Origin: Welwitschia mirabilis | Lineage: Eukaryota; Gnetophyta; Gnetopsida; Welwitschiales | Reading direction: 5' to 3' | Assembly (NCBI GenBank): GCA_051453625.1 | Contig: JBOZIK010000001.1 | Span: 91,407,430-91,471,429, forward strand | Length of the DNA stretch: 64,000 bases | In this document: positions 38,281-49,359 of the stretch, piece after piece | Numbering within the stretch: position 1 is the stretch's first letter | How the letters are laid out: every line of letters starts with the position of its first letter | Position numbers and translations under genes: made by a program | The notes under the pieces: generated by a model | What the model saw: only the letters and a program-made list of their open reading frames with translations | What the model was told of the DNA's origin: nothing | Databases searched by the model: none

Positions 38281-38500
38281 GGATTATAGGCCAACTGGTG
38301 GAACACTCGTCCTCTATGTAAGAGGTCATGGTTCAAATTAGTGTCCTCCATGTAAGAGGTCATGGTTCAAATTTTCAAATGATTTCATCTGCATATCATG
38401 AGGCATTTGGCATAATTAAATTATTCATGTAGGCGATCTTGACAGCTATACTCCTAAATGGGAGTCACAATCACTCAAAGTTTTAAGTTTAACATCCCCA
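38281..38500 (+). mobile_element. tRNA-derived SINE-like sequence with duplicated B box
   Basis: An A-box-like TAGGCCAACTGG (38287-38298) is followed about 42 bp later by a B-box-like GGTTCAAATT (38330-38339), the spacing of an internal RNA polymerase III promoter. A segment of about 34 bp (CCTCYATGTAAGAGGTCATG plus the B box) is repeated at once, giving a second B box at 38364-38373. This is the head of a plant tRNA-derived SINE. The body and 3' end are not sharply defined, and 38500 is approximate. It would be transcribed by Pol III and moved by LINE proteins. Confidence 0.55.
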
Positions 38501-39134
38501 CAAATTTGCTTATCAAAATATATTACTATAGGATAAGTCATATCCATTCTTTCAGGAAAAATATCATTCTCAAGATATCATGAGTAAGAAAATATCATTC
38601 TTACATTGGAATAAAGATTAGCATAGAATTCAAATGATAAGATGTTCTTACTCACTTAACTCTTTCAAAGTAGTAATCATGCTTTGTGTTTTAATTTTAA
38701 TCACGTTTATGTTAGCATTTTAAGAGCGCTTCGAACACGTCCGCAAGACGTATGGCATCCCATCCTCCTTCGAAATTCAAAGGAAGACCAAAGACTGCAA
38801 ACTTACTTCATTCCTTTTTACTTTTTGTTCGCATGCGAAAAGCGGATCTCAAAAAGGCAGCACGCTCGCGCTCACGCTGATGTAAGGATCGCCTTTATCC
38901 TCCCCTCTCTCTCCCTCCTCTTATATTCACGCGCTTTGACCAAGTCACCCCGTTTCCCAATCCCCATGCCCTTTCTCTTTTTATTTCTTTTTGTGAAAAG
39001 AGAGAAAAGGACAAAGCCCGCGAGTGGGACCACATCACTCATGAGTCACCAGAAAAGACAACGGAATTGGCGAGCGAAGCACGCCGCGCCCCTACGCATG
39101 TGACAAAATGACATCCCTCATGCCTCATGCCCCG

Positions 39135-39152
39135 ACATGCACATGCACATGC
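39135..39152. repeat. Triple ACATGC repeat
   Basis: Three perfect tandem copies of ACATGC in the GC island. The frame is purine/pyrimidine alternating, so it is also possible Z-DNA-forming sequence. Confidence 0.8.
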
Positions 39153-39323
39153 CACGCCCGCACCCTGCAGCGCCTGTCCGTCTGTACCGTCTCGGCCTTT
39201 CCATACCGCCGGACTTGAAATGAAACAACATTCGCTTCGCCGTCTCGAAACGCTCGCGCCTCGCGGCCTCCATGAGAGATGATGATGCGGCTGCTGATGC
39301 CGATGATGATGATCACCATCATC

Positions 39324-39358
39324 TCGACCATGGTCGATCGTGTGGCATGAATCATGCC
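39324..39358. other. Two adjacent perfect palindromes
   Basis: TCGACCATGGTCGA (39324-39337) is a perfect 14-bp palindrome. GGCATGA-A-TCATGCC (39344-39358) is a perfect 7-bp inverted repeat with a one-base centre. They stand six bases apart. They could bind dimeric factors or form small hairpins. Confidence 0.8.
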
Positions 39359-39370
39359 GATACATGTATG

Positions 39371-39391
39371 CATGGCGCATGGCGCATGGCG
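39371..39391. repeat. Triple CATGGCG repeat
   Basis: Three perfect 7-bp tandem copies, 13 bases after the palindrome pair. Confidence 0.85.
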
Positions 39392-39657
39392 CACATCGCG
39401 TCTGACACGGATGAGGACATTCAAGAGCAGCCATCAACATCAGCTCTCCATCTTGTCTCGTATTAACAAACAAAAGAATTCCATTCGCCTGACGCCACTC
39501 GCCACTCCTCCACGCGGCTGCTGCCGCCGCTCACTCCGCATGTTCATGCCGCGCCTGCGCCCTGCCACCTTGATTTCGTCACCCCGGCGAGATTAACGCA
39601 ACGTTAATCATAATTAATGTGGATTTAATGTTGTGTTAGCGGCGCCCGATTAATGAG

Positions 39658-39665
39658 TGACGTCA
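39658..39665. promoter_or_regulatory. TGACGTCA bZIP-type site 1
   Basis: A perfect palindromic CRE/C-box core (ACGT) of the kind bound by plant bZIP factors. Seen directly; function inferred. Confidence 0.55.
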
Positions 39666-39800
39666 AATCGGGATACCGAAAAGTCTCGAAAGGAGGCACG
39701 CCGAGTTGAATGGCAGAAAGGCAGGGTGGCACATTTCCAGGTGGAATCTCGGACGCCAGGCTGGCACCCCCTTAATCATCATCATCTTCAAAAGGGATGG

Positions 39801-39823
39801 TCCGCCGTCACGGTAACGGCGGA
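39801..39823. other. GC-rich inverted repeat (hairpin)
   Basis: TCCGCCGT and ACGGCGGA form perfect 8-bp arms around a 7-base loop. There is no following T-run, so it is not a classical terminator. It may be a factor site or RNA hairpin. Confidence 0.75.
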
Positions 39824-39903
39824 CTCTCCCGACAAGAGAGAGGAGAGGAGAGTAGAGAGGCAAGCCGGTCTGACGGTGTGACGGCACGCGCAACCGGCCT
39901 ATA

Positions 39904-39911
39904 TGACGTCA
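39904..39911. promoter_or_regulatory. TGACGTCA bZIP-type site 2
   Basis: The second exact copy of the palindrome, 246 bp from the first, and right beside a TATA-like CTATAT at 39899. The pairing strengthens a promoter reading for the plus strand, toward the gap. Confidence 0.55.
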
Positions 39912-39998
39912 GGGAGAGGGGACAGCGTGTTTGCGTCATATGGCTTTTTGCAGGGCGCTGTTGCCTGCTTTTCTGGTGTGGTTGCTGCAGCGCCGCCG

Positions 39999-40098
39999 NN
40001 NNNNNNNNNNNNNNNNNNNNNNNNNNNNNNNNNNNNNNNNNNNNNNNNNNNNNNNNNNNNNNNNNNNNNNNNNNNNNNNNNNNNNNNNNNNNNNNNNN
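39999..40098. other. Assembly gap, 100 N
   Basis: Exactly 100 N, so probably a placeholder of unknown true length. Frames running through it are artefacts. Confidence 0.98.
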
Positions 40099-40350
40099 CG
40101 TTGCTTTTCGCAGTTGTGTCTAAGTCAAGCTTCAGCATCAACGGAATGATTTGACTTTACACTTGACATACATTACAGTCCGTTCGTGGCGTATTGCCAT
40201 TTGCCGATAATCATGCATGCATGTGCCTGGAGAGGCATTATGTCGAGGGGCTTGTCCGACAAGCGTAACGGTCTCGTCTGTATGATGTAACGATGCATGC
40301 GAGACATGACAATGGATGACAATGAATAAGCCAAGGCTGCGTTCTGTAGG

Positions 40351-41245
40351 TTTCTTTTAAATGAATAGTATATGCATAGAAGCAGTGGTTACATCCTAAG
40401 AGACCATGTTTATGTTTTAATAAAAGCATTGGTCTTATATGGGGATTTAAACTCCTAACCATAAGGAAATAACTTATAATTGTATTTTTATTTTATTTTG
40501 AAAACTTATTAGTAAAAATGTGTGTAAATTTAAAAATAATAAATAGGTAAAAAAGTTTAACTGTCGAATTACTTTGCTGTATTCCATATTAAGCGTATCT
40601 TAAGTTTTAGATATTCAAATCTATTAGAACGGGGAGAAACTTTTAGAATGGTATGTTCATATTTGATCTACGTATATCTTCGCTTCACAACCATAAATTT
40701 AAAGAAAGCAACAAATATGAAAATTGTCCAAAAAGTTTTAAAAAATTTACAATTGTTGATTTTTTTAAATTGACTTAATTTATCAAATATTTTTTAAAAT
40801 TAAATATGTTATACTAGCAAAAATACATATAGTCTATTTATTACAACCTAGATTTCAATCCAAAACATCAAATGAAAATTTCTAAGATGCTTGCTGAGTT
40901 CAAGGATTGACGCTTTTAAATATAATTTTTATAGCTTGTTTTATTGCATTTGTCAAGCTTAGTATTAATTTTTGTAAACTCTTTCTAACATTAAGATGGA
41001 GCAGATTTCTTCATTTCACAACTACTACATAATAAATTCAAAACTTTGAAAGACTTAGTTTACTACAACAAAATCCATAATTTACATTTTTCATTTTCAT
41101 TTAACATTACTTGTCAAAATTAATTGATGGGAAATTGTGAAGTGCTTCCTAAGATTAATAATTTACTTTGCCAAATGAAAACCTACTGGTGGCCTCTACT
41201 AGCTTGGGAGATGATCAACAAGTTTCTATGTTTCACTTGTGATTC
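40351..41245. other. AT-rich flank right of the GC island
   Basis: No gene recognised. The 74-codon minus-strand frame at 40238-40462 spans the border between the compositions and has no family look. An imperfect inverted repeat (AGACCATG near 40401 and CATTGGTCT near 40427) is visible. Confidence 0.45.
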
Positions 41246-41360
41246 TGTAACACCCCAACTTTAATTACCCTAATTAACCATAATTTTTTTTGTATAGTTA
41301 TTAACTATCATGCACAACGGAACCTAGGATCAAATCCTAATTAGACTCTATTAACACATT
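41246..41360 (+). repeat. LTR start of a chromovirus-type gypsy element, cut by gap
   Basis: TGTAACACCCCAACTTT at 41246 is a characteristic start of plant Del/Tekay-type LTRs. The next 100 bp, including CATGCACAACGGAACC, are consistent with such an LTR. A 100-N gap at 41361-41460 hides the rest. No partner LTR is found in the window. Confidence 0.55.
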
Positions 41361-41460
41361 NNNNNNNNNNNNNNNNNNNNNNNNNNNNNNNNNNNNNNNN
41401 NNNNNNNNNNNNNNNNNNNNNNNNNNNNNNNNNNNNNNNNNNNNNNNNNNNNNNNNNNNN

Positions 41461-43195
41461 TTGAAAGAGTTTGACAATGTATCATAAGTAGAAATCATGC
41501 ATATCAAAACCACTCCTACTACTCATTCAGCTAATGTAATTATTGAAGGACTAAACAAGACACTTCTTAATAAAACTCCACACATTGATAATAGCACCTA
41601 GGTTATCTCAAATACTATTTGTAATAGTCCAATTACATTTTTGGATAATTTATTTTAAATTCAAATATTAATTATTAGATATAAGAAAAAATAATATAAC
41701 CAAGAACAAAAAGCATTTCTTAAAATGAAATAATCATCTTTCTTAATTCATCAACCAGAAACACAACCATGCAACATACAAGATAATCCATCTTAACAAT
41801 CAAGCTAAGGAGTTTATCTTTAAGGTCTTCATTCTAAGGTTGCTAAATGATCATTCTAGGTTTTTCCAAAACTCTAATCATAGTTGTTCCCCTATGTTTT
41901 GGTTAAGACTCCTCTTCTCTTGTGTTCTTAAAATTTTAAAATTATATCACATGCCTCTTCCATAAGAGTCATATCCTTCAGATGGTAATTAAGTTGTTAA
42001 ATTAATAAATTTAACTGTTAGAATTCTAGAACAACTTATTTAATGTTTAATAAAAATTAATACCAATCTTTATAAATTTGATACTTTTGTTTTTTAAGTA
42101 GGGTTCTAACCCTTCATTACATAAATAATTGACATCTCCTCAAAAATAGATATGTAGAATATGATATATTTATTGTGATGATGTTATTGTTCATATTTAA
42201 AATAATTTCTTCTTAATTAACTTTTCCTACATTATTCACTAGTATTTGAACTTCTCATCTTTTTCTAGTTCATTTACTAGAAGGATCCTTTATGAACTTT
42301 GAAAACTTAGATGTTTATATTAAGTCTTATCTATAAGCTAAGCATCCATTTTATTATGTTTACTTTCTCTTCCATTATCTTCTTAAGAATATTTGAGCTC
42401 AAGATGATATAAGAGGTTCCTTAATTTGGATGGCAAGTTTAAATGAAATCATTATTTAATTCTTTAATTGTTAATATTTGGTTACTCTTTTAAATTCTTT
42501 TTAATGCACATGAAGGCTACATTTCTCTGAGTGAAGGTAATTGAACTATATATGATTATCATTAATAAAATACTTCACTATATATGATTATCATTAACAA
42601 AATAATTTATAATAAAACCAATTTTTCATTCTTTTATAAGTTGTCTTAGCCCATTTAGTTGTCCATCCTAACATTTAGGATACTTCAGTACGTTATAGTA
42701 TTACTTACAAAAAATAGGTTTGCATACATTCTCCATTGTAAATTTATTATGGCCTTAAGAAAGGAATGATTATTGATATATTGTAGTAACCCTATTGATT
42801 TTTCACATGATCCTAAGATTTTGAAGTAAATGTTCATTTTAACCTCATTAATGTATCTTTGTAGGTCCCTTCCATCATTAAAAATACTTTTACTGTATAG
42901 AGGATTGATAATATAATCCTTCTACTCTCAATATCCTTTATGACTTAAATATTTCCATATCCATGTATAAAATTTCTTTATAGAGTCTCAATCCTTTATT
43001 ATTGAATCCATATAGTACCATAAATCTCTTTTTTTAAGTTTTTCGACATGTTTTCCCATGTATTTTCATTAAGTACTTAAAGAATGAAATCCAATTTTTC
43101 ATTTTCTTACTATTAAGGAGCATCAACATTTGTAAGATTAACTTAAGATTACCACTAAAAAACCTTAATCCTTTTCTCCATGGCACTGATGCGGT
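41461..43195. other. AT-rich DNA between gap and element D
   Basis: It may be the body of the LTR element starting at 41246, but no domain is recognised. A 21-bp phrase beginning ACTATATATGATTATCATT is exactly repeated at 42545 and 42577. Confidence 0.4.
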
Positions 43196-44541
43196 TATCT
43201 ATTTATTTAAGTATAATGAACTAGATTCAAACAAAGTTAATATATTTCCCTCTATAGGGATAATTAAGGTAGGTTTTTAAAAATTACACAACTCTTGCTT
43301 AACTTACAAGTTACAATTAAAGAAAGTAAAAATGGAGAGAGATGAAAATATTATTTTGAAAACTTTGTTGAAAATCTAGAAAAGCAAACAAACTATAAGT
43401 TTTCACCAAACTTGTCCACTAGATATTCTTCACTCTGATGATATCCTACATCTTTTTGAAACATACTTCAAATTAGCAAGTAATAATGACTTAGATCATG
43501 ACGACATAATCTCATTCACCATATGAAAGTTGGTGAATTTGAAAGTTACTTGGTCCTTCATAACCCGAACATAAGCATGGAAAGTAAGTATTTGATCTAC
43601 TTAAGATCCATCAAATTAAAAAAAGACTTAGACTAGTTAAATAATGAACTCACTCATTTAAATAAAAAACTTGATAATGTGGATTTACTAAGCATTAAAA
43701 GTACAAAGCTATTCATGATTTAAAATAAGAAAGAACATCTACTTGTATTAAATAAAAAGAGATACATTATATTAATAAAATAAGAATAAAGATGGAAAGG
43801 ACTCCTTAAGTTATCCTTGAAATAAGCTCACTCCCTAAAGAAATCACTTAGAAGTCCATGTCAACTTGACACTCTAAAGGTTCTATTCTTTTTCCAAAAT
43901 GAAGGATGTTATAAATGAGGGCTCAGGGACCTTTTATAGATAAGCATGAGGAAAGTGGTGGTTACAAGAATTTGGCTTATGGCATTAGATGAGTGGTTAC
44001 AAAATATGGCACATAGTTGTTATCTTGCATTATCTAGGAATCATCATGATGATCCCAATACTTAGCTTCTAGACTCTCCTACTTTTGTCAACCAATAATG
44101 CTATCATGTGTCTCCACCATTATCCTACTCAGTATTGTCACATGTCATTACTGCATGTTGTCATCATCATCACCATCTGTATTAAGAGATGCTAGTTATT
44201 TCTTGTGTGAAATCCAATTAATCCAATAACTACATTTGGTTTATTTTTACATGACAAGTCAGGAATGTAAGATTTGAGGTGATCTGTTTATGAATACTGA
44301 TGGCACTAGTTGACCTGGGTAACAGCGCCAACATTTTGAACCAAATGATGTTCATATTTAACAATGTTCCTCTAGATGGAATAATTATACTAAAAATGTC
44401 ATGAGAAGATGATAAGTCTATGATTATTATGAAAAACAAATAGAAGACATGTTTTTATGATAAATTGATTATACTAATGTCTTTCATTAAGATAAATTAG
44501 TTAAATAACTTAATTAGAATATTAGTTTTTGTATGTTGACA
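43196..44541 (-). repeat. Element D 3' LTR (left copy)
   Basis: It matches 49360-50695 from TTTAAGTATAAT to the CA end, including ATAGGGATAATTAAGGTAGG. It is also related, more distantly, to the LTRs of A and F. The 69-codon frame at 44230-44439 lies inside and is not a gene. Confidence 0.85.
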
Positions 44542-46070
44542 ACTCCTTAACTAGACTTTTACTAGAATCTTAGTGAAAAGTTGATAACAAAATGATTAAC
44601 ATGGGAAAATTGTCTAAGGAAAAACACTCAGATGTGAAAATTATATATCTCTAGAAGATTTATAACTAATTTTCTGAAATTCAGGCATCAAAAATTTAAA
44701 AATCTTATAAAAAACTAGATGTTATATTCCCTAATCAAAATTGAACTTTATTTACAAAATTTTATGATATAAAGTATTAATGATTTTGAAAACATAGACT
44801 TATACAGATTTCAACAAGCCCTTTTATTGAAAGAAAAAGATGCAAAGCGATGAAACTAAGCTACAAAGAGGAAAAAATACCTAATGTGAGATGAACATTT
44901 TATTTCTTCTTAAAGGATACTAAATGGAAAGTTAATTAATAAAAATAATTTATGCCTTATTATGTTATTTTTCATGAAAGGGGGATGAAGTGAAATGAAT
45001 GATGGGATGGAGAATGAAAATATGATAAGGGTTTAACCATGTAACTAATTAATAAAAAGACATCCTACCTAATTCAATATCCTTTATTATATTTTTGTGA
45101 TTTTTAATAGATCTTTATATCAAATAAGCATGAAATCAACCAAGTAACTTATTTAAGAAATCATTTCAAATATTAAGTATGAAAGTTAAAGATAATAGAA
45201 CTCATAAAACCTTTGATTTCCACATTTTCTTTTCTTTGTTTTTCCTGCCAAAATATATGTTCTTAGTTTTAAGCCTTTGAATCACATTAAGCATCTAGTG
45301 TTACGACATTTTCTTTCAATAATGTTAAGCATGTTGTCTTATAAAGAAATTAGTGTTATATCACCAATGAGTGTTTATAGCCCTAATGTAGTTGCTTATG
45401 TTGTAATTAGATCATTATAGCTGTATTGCTAGTAAACATTCATAGCATTGATGTAATTAATTAAACCCAGTTAAGTGATTAATGAGATGTGCTTTTGGAG
45501 AAGAAATATTATTTTTCTTTTTGATCTTCTTCTCATATTCATTTTTTCTAGACATTAGAGGATCATTGGCTTAATGTCCCCATTTAAAGATTTTAAACAT
45601 AAGGAACATACTATGAGGTAGATTCCACTTTTGTAGCCATATTTTACTAAAATTGGAGACCTGAAGTAAATGTAACTTTAAACAATCAGACTCAAATTAT
45701 ATGTAAAATTCCTTAAAAACCCATAAGTATACTTAATTGTAACTATTACTTAAGTGATAACTAGATCGCTTATTATTGATTTTATTAAAATCCATTAATC
45801 TATGTCTATAAGCCTTATGAATTCATATGTGAATGACCTGGGTGAATGATTTATAGGTTTAATAAGATGGTTTGAAAATGGATTTGGTGTATAAAAGGCT
45901 TAAAAAGGATGGTTACTTAAGTGATAATGCTATGGGGTTTTCGTGGGAAAAATATCCATAGGCAAAACTTTTTCTTCTATGGAATGATAATTCAAATTTT
46001 GACTATGCTAGAAAGGAGACTTAGGATCATTTTTATTAGAGTCAAATGATGGTCTAGGATGGGAAACATT
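44542..46070 (-). other. Element D 3' non-coding region
   Basis: It shares blocks with A and F: 45340-45490 with 16490-16615, 45600-45680 with 16755-16830, and 45720-45860 with the reverse of 63140-63290. A continuous Ser/His/Pro-rich reading about 46075-45850 follows the protease but has none of the RT motifs. Confidence 0.6.
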
Positions 46071-46074
46071 TACC

Positions 46075-46800
46075 TCATGAGGATAACATTTAGAACTATG
46101 AATTTCATTAGCCAAATTAACTTATTTAGGGTTGCCTAGTAATTTTATCCTATTGAAAATATTTAGGTTTACAATCATAATACTAAATGTTATTTTCATT
46201 TAATTGTTTTAACAATTAATGAGAGCATTGGATGTTACAAGAAAAGGTCTTTCTAAAATGATTATCACCAACTTGTATTTTGTTATTTTCATTTCTAAAA
46301 TAATGAAGTCTATTGGGAATAACAGTTATCCACTTAAACTATCATATCTTTAACTATTCCTAAGGATGACTTCACAGAGTTATTAGTCAATTACAATTGG
46401 ATTTTAATTTTTTTAAGATTATTTAAGTCAAGTTTTTTGTACACATAATGGTCTAGAATATTGACACTTTCTTCAAGATCCAACAAGGCTCTCTGAATGT
46501 TTTTATCTCCAACTACAATGGCTATTGTTAGGCAATGAAGATTTTTATACTTAGGTATAAATTAATTTTAAATGATTAAACTAGTATATTGGGCTAAAAT
46601 TACTTTACTTTTTATGTTCATGCATCTGTTCACTGTGCGCGTATCCTCAAGGAATTTCACATATGAAGTCATCTTTTTTACTTTTAGAAGAGGTAAGTTA
46701 ATTTTTACTGACTTAAAATTTTCTAAGGCGTATAGCTATTGCTTTTCTATGTTCTCCTTTCTAAGTCATTAGTGAAAAGGTAAAGGATTTAATAAGTAGG
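46075..46800 (-). pseudogene. Element D: Athila-like aspartic protease, decayed
   Basis: The minus-strand order matches Athila-type protease. Near 46750-46640 is VKINLPLLKVKKMTSYVKFL. Then follow AIVVGDKNIQRALLDLEES, VNILDHYVYKKLDL, NNSVKSSLGIVKDMIV and, about 46245-46200, ILERPFLVTSNALI. The family pattern is LP...VI...PSYAKFLKE, IG....KAL.DLGASVNLMPYSVYKKL, PRGIVEDV.V, ILGRPFLAT..ALI. The active-site motif DLGAS (46466-46480) now reads DLEES: the Asp codon is kept, but the following Gly-Ala is lost. Several Gln/Trp codons are stops. Inactive. Confidence 0.8.
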
Positions 46801-46849
46801 CGAAGGTTTTTTTAAGTCCTTTACTATTTCCTTATGTAGTGATTAAGGG

Positions 46850-48650
46850 AAGGGTAAAGATTTTCTATAAGAAGTTGTGGGTGATTTGATACTCTTCACT
46901 TTTTTTTCCCTTCATCTTTAAATTGACTCTAATTTATTTTTTAGCTTATCTCTATGCCACTTTGAAGGTAAATAGATTTAGTTTATTCTATTTGGCTTGA
47001 CCCTTCTTCTATGGATCTAACTCCTTTTGGATTTGGTTGAGAACTCATAGGGAGTTTTCTCGGTCATCTTTGGTTTAGGGTAGAGATAATATAGGTTTGG
47101 ATTTTTTAGAGTTATTGAATAACTTAAGTGATAGTTTAATTAATTTATTCAATTTTGTGTAATAAGGAGAAATGTTGCTTTATAATTTGTTCATGATCTC
47201 AATTGAATTGGGCTTAGGTTTTTTATAAAATTTTCTATTAATTCCTTTAAAGAGGTAGATGAAGATGGTTTTTAATAGTTTGATGGAAATGAATGAAAGG
47301 ATGATGAGGGAAATAAATTTCTTTCTTGGTCAATCGACTAATATTATTTCCAAGAAAAGTTGGAGTGATTCCTCAACCTAGGGTTATGTGTGTTGGAATA
47401 GAAATCATTCTTTTGATTTTGATACTAGTGTCCTATAATGATTCTACTCTTCATGCTAACTCATTTATCTTATTATTGACATAAAAATTAGCAAGTACTT
47501 CAAATACACTAATGAACCTAATAGGGTAATGAAACTTGGATGGTTCACTAAGAGGTAATCCCATACTTCATCTAATGGTATAGTAAGAAGACTATCCTTA
47601 CTTATAACCTCAACTAATTGCCTATTATTTATGAAAAAACCAATCATAAAAGAAATAATTTCTCTTCCTAGGTCAAATCCATATTGTAGGAATTTTTGTA
47701 ATAAGTCCTTAAAGCTTTTTAAGGCTTTCAAAAAGGTCTCATGATTTTTTTGCTAATAGTTCATTATCTCTCTGATTAAGAAATTTGTTTTATTATTTTA
47801 GAAAAAATGGATATGAAGGCCTTGTTTAAATTAGATCAAGACTAGGATAATGGCTTGAGGATGAAAAGGCATGATTTTTCCTTTTCTCTAAGAAAAAATA
47901 AAATAAAGTAAGCCTAAGTGTGTCTTATGTGCTTGGATATTAAGGTATGATTGATAACACATATTCAAATTCCTTAAGATGTATCTATGAATCCTTGGAT
48001 TCTAAGTGATGAAAGTGAGGTAAAAGATAGATGATAAATGGTTTGAATTCTAATCTTTAATTTATAAATATGGTATAGATGTGATATTTATATTTCTAAC
48101 TTTATCAAGGAAATCTAAAGCCTCAGGATTGCTATGAATTAAATCCTCTACCTAATGTATTTCATAATTTAAAATTATGGAGTTCTCATCATCTCCTAAT
48201 AACATCTTGTTATAATGTTTTTAGTCTTAGATGTATCAGAAGATTTTCTTTGAATAAAATGTATTTTAAGGATGATAAATAGTTATTATTTCATTTCCAC
48301 TATATTGTAATATGCATGAAGAGGTTCCTAAGAATAGAGGTTGAAGGTAATCATGACAGGTTTGCTTAGGGGGATTATTGGTTGCATTATTTTTATTTTT
48401 GATTATACCTTCACTGAGTTAAAAGATTTTTAGTTAATTAATTATCTCTTAATTTAACTAAGAGATATTAAAACAAAATCATAAACTAGATTGTGCATTT
48501 GGATCTTGTTATTGAAATGAAGAGGATTGTTCTCTTAGAGTGTTATTGTGGGATTGGTTTTCTTGTGGAATTCTCTATTCTTCTTTACTAATGGGGTTCA
48601 TTTTGAAGAGGTTTCTAATTAATCTACCTGACCCATGTCAAATCCAAGGC
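46850..48650 (-). pseudogene. Element D: gag (capsid) remnant
   Basis: The open segment 47731-47465 reads FKDLLQKFLQYGFDLGREI, then FINNRQLVEV, then DEVWDYL. This corresponds to W..FK.LLR.CPHHGF, INN..QLVE and EAWD in Athila-type capsid. Upstream parts (to about 48650) and the gag tail (about 47400-46850) are recognisable only as charged and Gln-rich stretches with stops. Confidence 0.65.
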
Positions 48651-49143
48651 ATGCAAGGCTCAAACTAGTTCTAAGAAGGTTTCCAATAGAGCCTAGATGA
48701 TGAAAGGGTTTTATAGTTTTAATAGAGGTCATGGAAAAAGGTTTAAAACATTTTTCTTAGAAAAGTTGGCAACATCAGTCAGGGAAGGAAACAGTGGTAT
48801 TTAAGTTAGGAGTTCAAAATCAGAAAATTATAGTAGCTCATAAAAATCTCACAAAGTAATTTACATGTCAGGCTTATAGAAAAATGTAATAAAAATAAAA
48901 AAATAGCAACATGCTTGAAAAAAACGTAATAAAAATCAAATATTAATTTTTTTTTTAGTGTTTATGACAGCAAATGCACTGAGTAGAAAATTAAAATCTA
49001 AATTAAGAAAACATAAGAAATAAAAGCACAAAAAGTTAGTTTAGTTTTTTAGTTTTTCTTCTTTACTTGCAACTTGCAAAAACTCATTAGACCTACAACA
49101 CAAATTAAGTTAGAGTAAAGAAACTAAAGCAAACTAAAATGAG

Positions 49144-49263
49144 ACTAGTTTAGATATCACTTGAAATGACTAGTATTAACCACTCAAAAGAAAGAAAAAA
49201 TAATCAAAGAAAATAAAATAGGAATAATTTAGTATCATTGGAGTGGACCAATATCCACCATTG
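49144..49263 (-). repeat. Element D leader: two copies of the conserved motif
   Basis: On the minus strand the two copies (49263-49221 and 49190-49144) read about GGTTGATATTGGTCCACTCC then AGTGATACTAAATT, and GGTTAATACTAGTCATTTC then AGTGATATCTAAACT. They are about 77-80 bp apart, as in A and F. Confidence 0.75.
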
Positions 49264-49339
49264 AAAAAACAAAAGTTAAACTAAAAAGCTTGTAAGAAAG
49301 TAAAATTTTTGCTCTTTTTAAGTAGCTACTGTACCATTA

Positions 49340-49357
49340 TCCATAGTAATGGTGCTA
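49340..49357 (-). promoter_or_regulatory. Primer-binding site of element D (decayed)
   Basis: The minus strand TAGCACCATTACTATGGA differs from TGGCGCCGTTGC by four G-to-A changes within the first 12 bases. It lies two bases from the LTR edge. Confidence 0.8.
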
Positions 49358-49359
49358 AA

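Larger units (their letters stand above)
38700..40350. promoter_or_regulatory. GC-rich, CpG-rich island; probable host regulatory DNA
   Basis: Base composition changes abruptly at about 38700 and back by about 40350, with abundant CpG in contrast to the rest of the window. Open frames up to 144 codons occur on both strands, overlap one another and are His/Arg/Cys-rich, so I do not call any of them genes. It contains two TGACGTCA sites, W-box-like TTGACC and TTGACT, TATA-like TTATATTCA (about 38920) and CTATAT (about 39899), several palindromes, and a CT-rich stretch typical of plant 5' leaders (38898-38925). It is best read as the promoter/5' region of a host gene, or an orphan regulatory island. 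A GC-rich first exon cannot be excluded across gap 39999-40098. Confidence 0.55.

Noticed and set aside
38684-39103. 139-codon plus-strand frame at the left edge of the GC island
   Set aside because: It begins in AT-rich DNA and crosses the composition border. It shows no recognisable domain and crosses CT-rich, leader-like sequence.
39039-39473. 144-codon and 99-codon minus-strand frames in the GC island
   Set aside because: Overlapping frames on both strands are equally open. Composition is His/Arg/Cys-rich from GC and ATG repeats, with no domain. GC-rich DNA has few stops by chance.
46572-46772. 66-codon plus-strand frame
   Set aside because: Antisense of the protease remnant of element D.
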